From the NCBI GenBank assembly GCA_022818135.1, contig JAFMSR010000015.1, forward strand, positions 3,149,859 to 3,213,858: 64,000 nt of DNA, written 5' to 3'. The position numbers and the translations under genes are program-made. Below are positions 60,701 to 64,000 of this stretch, piece after piece; position 1 is the first letter of the stretch; each line of letters begins with the position of its first letter. Below the pieces are notes generated by a model that saw only the letters and a list, made by a program, of their open reading frames with translations, did not search any database and was not told the DNA's origin. The DNA comes from Saxidomus purpurata. Lineage: Eukaryota > Mollusca > Bivalvia > Venerida > Veneridae.

Positions 60701-61551
60701 AATGAGTCCATGAGACCCTATCAACCACCGGTGGTTTAGTTTGACGGGATGGAACCAATTTGACTGGTGGTAAGGATCCTAAGCTCATTGCGTATACCAA
60801 CCGATAGAAACGTTTACGGTTTTAGTTCTATCACATCAACAACGTCACTATGGAGCAAAGTCATAGTATAGCGAAGACGTTTTCATAAAATTTGAATTTT
60901 TTGTAAATGAATTAACCGGCCGCTGAAAGTTGGAATGAATTCAAAAAATAATAAAACGTGTAAGATAAGATAAGATATGTTTATTTAAGTCTCACTCTGC
61001 ACGACCTCAGTACATATTCAATAATATTTACATTTAAATATTTTGATAATCATGCAGACATTTCTTAAAAGAAATACGAGAGTCATTGCATTATACCACA
61101 AATCTAAAACTGTTTTAAAAAAATTTCATACAATGCATCGTACAACTGTCATATATACCCTTCTAAAGATATGTGTTATTTCTGGCGGTAGCTGGAGTTA
61201 CTGCAAATATGAAAATGCATTTTTGAAAAGATATGTAATTGGTTTTCTTAAACTGTGTTAACGTAAACCACTATTAATTACAATGTAATATGTTTTGTTT
61301 CATTTTCAGACTGTAGTGCCAATACCACGACCCTGTTTGACTGCGACAATCTTTCAGAAATAACTAATGACTGTGATAAAACTTGCATGCTGGCACATGA
61401 ATGCTATTCAGCCAGGGTATACGAAATAAACAATACAACGGAGTCAATAACTTGTCCAAAATGTGCACTACGATGGTGTAGAGAAAAGGACACATTTGCA
61501 ATAGACACTTCGGGCACGATATCTTTCAATCATCTATGTAATAAAGGTTAA
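45702..61551 (+). CDS. Single-pass membrane protein with Ig-like ectodomain (about 10 exons, ~411 aa)
   Basis: Exons with matching phases: 45702-45719 (MASYQL), 48163-48204, 49540-49629, 49863-49965, 50273-50314, 50651-50763, 58881-59049, 59891-60019, 60318-60605 and 61310-61551 (TAA 61549-61551). The first ~56 residues are hydrophilic. Exon 4 encodes one membrane segment (FLLGVGLLILLAGLISLLYF), followed by KEDGSD. The rest, ~330 residues, has N-glycosylation sequons (NCT, NTT) and Ig-like signatures: GEKIVIQC (strand B) in exon 6, DEFELQCSYRG in exon 8, DEGGYDVTCTA (strand F D-x-G-x-Y-x-C) in exon 9. The last exon is Cys-rich (CPKCALRWC). With no signal peptide this would be a type II protein, Ig domains outside. 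A cell-surface receptor or adhesion role is inferred. Exons 1-2 are least certain because they are short; an 8.1-kb intron 6 may hide further exons. AATAAA at 62156-62161. Confidence 0.65.
45720..48162. other. Intron 1 of the Ig-like gene
   Basis: Non-coding. It carries an AGAG microsatellite (about 47695-47735) and a tRNA-like SINE (below). No other structure seen. Confidence 0.45.
47730..47890 (-). mobile_element. tRNA-like SINE fragment
   Basis: Minus strand 'ccgtggagcagtggtagcgc' resembles an A-box region, and 'caggtgtcgatcggcaacca' a degenerate B box, ~65 nt apart. This suggests a decayed tRNA-derived repeat. Confidence 0.45.
50764..54600. other. Intron 6 of the Ig-like gene, first part
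   Basis: Mostly plain AT-rich intron. At about 51351-51470 is the head of another Helitron-type repeat ('cagctcacctgaggaaaact', hairpin with 'acggtgagctg', then 'cgtcgtccgtc'). At 52822-52924 is a candidate alternative exon (see findings). Confidence 0.45.
54620..55300 (+). pseudogene. Relic of a PIF/Harbinger transposase
   Basis: Scattered segments in shifting frames match the order of Harbinger transposases: YLYDRLNPDWVPS (54632-54672); an acidic coiled stretch ending LKLKTRFDIDYCRDNN (54700-54910); LTGLQAFPKLMLLYQFLEPY after a stop; LMKLRLDLSNMFFADEF; LMEFHKYFG; and IFDCFEM...HLDLMSKATLGQN near 55230-55290 (compare IDCSE and RAQTW in the 29.7-kb copy). Several stops and frame changes are present and the second half with the remaining catalytic residues is absent. 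It is inserted in intron 6 of the Ig-like gene. Old and inactive. Confidence 0.7.
55575..55765 (-). mobile_element. tRNA-derived SINE
   Basis: On the minus strand 'cgatagcctagtggttaaag' (A box), 'cgtccacttagtgtgcggg' (anticodon arm) and 'cgtgggttcgatcctcggcc' (B box) are followed by a body over 55580-55680 ('gtactgacagctcccttgct'). Confidence 0.7.
56030..56425. repeat. Helitron-family tandem repeat fragment
   Basis: Two full units and part of a third, ~165 bp each, with 'cttggcacaattgttcacca' / 'tgggcacaaatgttcaccac', 'gtgtcatgcccaagaaccag' and 'tttgttcggagcatatcttc'. A widespread type of mollusc repeat, non-coding. Confidence 0.6.
56551..57350 (+). mobile_element. Second copy of the 146-bp-core Helitron-like element
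   Basis: Starts 'atacccccgaaaccaattta' (56551) like the copy at 10.5 kb, with the same 'ataggagtcacccggtggtt' lead. It has about five core units of 'cataacttgaaaactac'. It ends with the identical hairpin ATCAC-ATTTA-GTGAT followed by AGGTCTAA, i.e. a CTAA (CTRR) terminus before T. The 'ttttgggggta' subterminal repeat before the hairpin is missing here, replaced by 'gactaattactatta', so this copy has an internal deletion near its 3' end. Confidence 0.75.
57351..58880. other. Intron 6 of the Ig-like gene, last part
   Basis: No gene or strong repeat structure is seen. The 82-codon open frame at 57925-58173 has no support. Confidence 0.45.
59050..59890. other. Intron 7 of the Ig-like gene
   Basis: Plain AT-rich intron sequence, no structure recognised. 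Confidence 0.5.
60606..61309. other. Intron 9 of the Ig-like gene
   Basis: Contains a short palindromic patch near 60720-60775 ('ccaccggtgg') and a GATAA microsatellite start of a dispersed repeat at about 60961-60985 ('taagataagataagatatgt'). Nothing coding. Confidence 0.45.
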
Positions 61552-61664
61552 ATGCGTTTGCCTTAATGGATTCAAGTAATAGTATAGTTGTGAAGTTCTA
61601 TTTGTTGTTTTGTATGCCCATGAGTACCACAAAATGTAGGTCAGTGTATTTGAGAGAGAATTAC

Positions 61665-61970
61665 ATGTTCCTAGGTTTGCACAAAAAATGATACTAGGGA
61701 ACAGCTGTTCCTTGTTTTGCACAAAGATGATACGACGGAACATCGGTTCCTGGTTTGCACAAATATTATACTGTAGAATAGTGGTTGCTTGTCTTGCATA
61801 AAGATGATACTAGGGAACAGCTGTTCCTTTTTTTGCACAAAGATGATACGACGGAACATCGGTTCCGGGTTTGCACATATCATACTATGGAACAGTGGTT
61901 CCTTGTCTTGCATAAAGATGATACCAGGGAACAGCTGTACCTTGGTTTGCACAATGATGATACTATTGTC
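61665..61970. repeat. Higher-order minisatellite (~115 bp made of three ~38-bp monomers)
   Basis: Monomers of 'tgcacaaagatgatac' + 'tagggaacagctgttcctt' come in three types (A 'tagggaacagctgttcc', B 'gacggaacatcggttcc', C 'tatggaacagtggttcc') repeating in order A-B-C. A starts recur near 61691, 61807 and 61921 (116 and 114 bp apart). Each monomer contains a short palindrome such as GGAACAGCTGTTCC. Open frames on both strands are repeat translations. Confidence 0.85.
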
Positions 61971-62594
61971 TTGTATCATATCATGTTTAATGTATATTTT
62001 CATAAATGAATCAGGGTCTTTCAAATTATATTAAAGTTACCTGATTGAATATGAAATGTGTTACAGATTTAATGTTATTGTATTTCGCTAAGGAATAACT
62101 GTCTTGCAATCGTATGTATGTGATTCAATTGTTCTGTTTTTGAAAGCCGTATGAAAATAAAGAATAACTAGTTATTGTTAACCATTACTTTATATCATAT
62201 GTCACCGTCAGAGAATATATGACTATGATAGTAGAAATTGGCAGAAGGTCTGAAAGTTAAATATCTATTTTTGTCACATGACATATTTAATCAACGGGCA
62301 AGCAACATGTGTTTACCGTGTTTGGGATCGGTTTTCGGAACTGTTTTGTAGTCAGAGCACTTATGTCTCTACTCTGTACTTAATGTGATAATATTTACAT
62401 GATAAAAGAGAACAAAGGTATAATAAAAAAAATATTATCTTATCCTCTGGCATTCTTTCTGAATCAATATTTTGGATTCTTTCAATAATAGATGTCATTA
62501 TCTTTTTATTCATTCAATATATGCTGGTTGGCCCAGTTTTCGTGGTAATTAGAACCCTTTATAACACTACGGAGTAAAAAAAAAATAAACAAAG

Positions 62595-64000
62595 AAACAA
62601 CCAATGTCAAAATATAACCAAGAACATCTAACATTTAACATACATTCAGTTTTATCTCTAGATGGTTACCGCTGGTTCGGTTTTAACCGCCAGAACATTC
62701 ATAAACGAACCAGACTTGGGTCTGGAGGTGTTGGTTTTTTTTTATCAAGGACAGTCTGTTTGATTCCTTTGATATATCTGTTCTTGAATCGTCATTTGAA
62801 GGTATTTTGTGGCTTCAGTTGAAACACAAAATTGAAAAGTTCACTTTATTACCTTGTGTATGCTATCTTTCGCCTGAAAATTCATCACGCCATTTTGATG
62901 TAAATTCCTTTTATGACCAACTATTAACTGACATTTTCAGGTTTCAAAATGAAGGTGTCATTTTTATCTGCGGAGATTTAAACAGCAGATGTGGGAATTT
63001 AGTTGATTTTATTAGCGGTGTGGATGACATACCGGAGCGTAACGTTGTTGATTTTAACGTAAATTCTTACGGGGACCTGCTTATTAATTTTTTGATTAAT
63101 GCAAACATTTGTATTCTTAATGGAAGAAACACTGTGAAAAATGATTTTACTTCTGTTTCTGTGAAAGGTCTTTTTGTAGTTGACTACTGTTTAATTCCGT
63201 ATGATAGTCTTGACTACTTTCAGAATTTTTCGGTTTTTCGTACTACAGATCTTATAAATAGTACCGGGGACGTGTCAACATTAGTACCTACAAGTACTCT
63301 CGACCATTCTCTACTTTCATGGGATATTATGTGCAATAATTTATCTGTTTTAAGTGAGGTTACAAATGCTCAACAAGTGTCTTTTGATAAATTCGATGTC
63401 AATAACATCCCGTATACATTTATGGGTGATCATAATTCTTTATTATCAATCAATCATATTATTGATAAATTAGAGCAGGGTCTGCGTACCCAGAATAACA
63501 TTGATTCCATATACAATGAATGGTGTGACGTAGTCAAACAGAACATGTATAAAAGCGTTCCATATAAAACTTAGTAGACCTGGTAAACCCTGGTGGTCTG
63601 ATAGGTTGTCTGAATTATGGTCTGATGTGTGTCTCGCTGAACGCCGATGGGCTAATTGCCAAAATAAAAGGGATAAATCTGATTTTAAAACTATTTTTGT
63701 TAATATACGTAAGCAGTTTGACCGAGAAGTTCAAAAGGCTAAACGTTTTTACTGGTATTTTATGCAAAACGAACTTATCAATGAATGTAATACGGACAAT
63801 AACAAGTTTTGGAAGTATTTTGGTAAAATTGGTGTTAACCATTATAAAAATAAAAGTATTCCACTGGAGGTTACTTTAAGCAATGGTAATACGTCGACAG
63901 TTTTGTCTGAAGTATTAGAGAAATGGAAACATGACTTTAGTTCTTTGTATGGTAGAAATGTAAATGAATCTAACGAAATAGAGCTGGATGATGAGAGTAA
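62595..64000 (+). pseudogene. Non-LTR retrotransposon, 5'-truncated, endonuclease and linker part; runs off window
   Basis: The translation has the apurinic-type (EEP) endonuclease of LINEs: DGYRWFGFNRQN, GSGGVGFF, CYLSPENSSRH, ICGDLNSRCG (catalytic Asp/Asn), VVDYCLIPYD and LDHSLLSW (terminal Asp-His). After ~63570 comes the linker to the reverse transcriptase (KPWWSDRLSELWSDV ... AKRFYWYFMQNELINECN ... KFWKYFGKIG). Two frame changes break it. One is in a T run at 62735-62743, where removing one T restores GVGFF-IKDSLFD-type reading. The other is at 63565-63575, where the frame reaches TAG and the linker continues in another frame. No reverse transcriptase core is reached before the window ends. 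Clade not assigned. No 5' UTR is evident; the copy probably begins near 62595. Confidence 0.85.

Noticed and set aside
61671..62034. Overlapping open frames on both strands after the Ig-like gene
   Set aside because: They lie wholly in the 38-bp minisatellite; the peptides repeat with the DNA unit.

Overview
The window is animal nuclear DNA. It has spliced genes with GT-AG introns, an AT-rich background, tRNA-derived SINEs, Helitron-type repeats, a PIF/Harbinger transposase and a non-LTR retrotransposon. Several repeats (copies starting with an 'atacccccaaaacgaag'-type terminus, 'aaccaggtttt' elements, TCCG/GTCG microsatellite heads) and a tandem cluster of RING/B-box/NHL-like TRIM genes match what I know of bivalve mollusc genomes, most likely a heterodont clam. 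That assignment rests on recognition, not on a search.

Layout. 1-6 kb: non-coding, with an old dispersed repeat, a tRNA-Ser-like SINE and a degenerate ~40-bp minisatellite. 6-28 kb: four TRIM (tripartite motif) copies, all on the + strand: an intact 640-aa gene (6.2-8.1 kb), a truncated pseudogene (13.5 kb), a nearly full-length pseudogene (16.9-19.3 kb) and an intact 645-aa gene (25.9-27.8 kb). Homologous 5' and 3' flanks show that whole blocks were duplicated. The long pseudogene is interrupted by a very small LTR retroelement in tandem form, LTR-internal-LTR-internal-LTR-partial internal, on the minus strand. Each 142-143 bp LTR contains a tRNA-Thr-like Pol III module, and the 111-bp internal part holds little more than a tRNA-Lys-type primer site and a polypurine tract. 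A 55-bp satellite of ~47 units (23-25.6 kb) lies upstream of the last TRIM gene.

28.7-33 kb: a fold-back element, then a PIF/Harbinger DDE transposase tail-to-tail with a SWIM zinc finger + YqaJ nuclease gene. Both are lightly broken, and a YY1-like promoter lies beside the second. 33.6-39 kb: a 7-exon gene, reconstructed by splice phase, for a secreted, probably GPI-anchored, cysteine-rich protein of 310 aa. 41.6-43.3 kb (minus): a 2-exon gene for a 401-aa secreted protein with six copies of a HG(V/I)LMHGD repeat, which I do not recognise. 45.7-61.6 kb: a gene of about 10 exons for a ~411-aa single-pass membrane protein with Ig-like ectodomain signatures. Its introns carry a Harbinger relic, Helitron-like tandem repeats and SINEs. 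62.6-64 kb: the start of a decayed non-LTR retrotransposon running off the window.

The TRIM genes fit the expanded invertebrate TRIM repertoire, probably ubiquitin ligases in signalling or immunity. The three secreted or membrane genes have no evident link to them. The most unusual items are the tRNA-bearing miniature LTR element, the HGVLMHGD-repeat secreted protein and the transposase/YqaJ-SWIM pair. All gene models were derived by eye from splice signals and reading-frame continuity.
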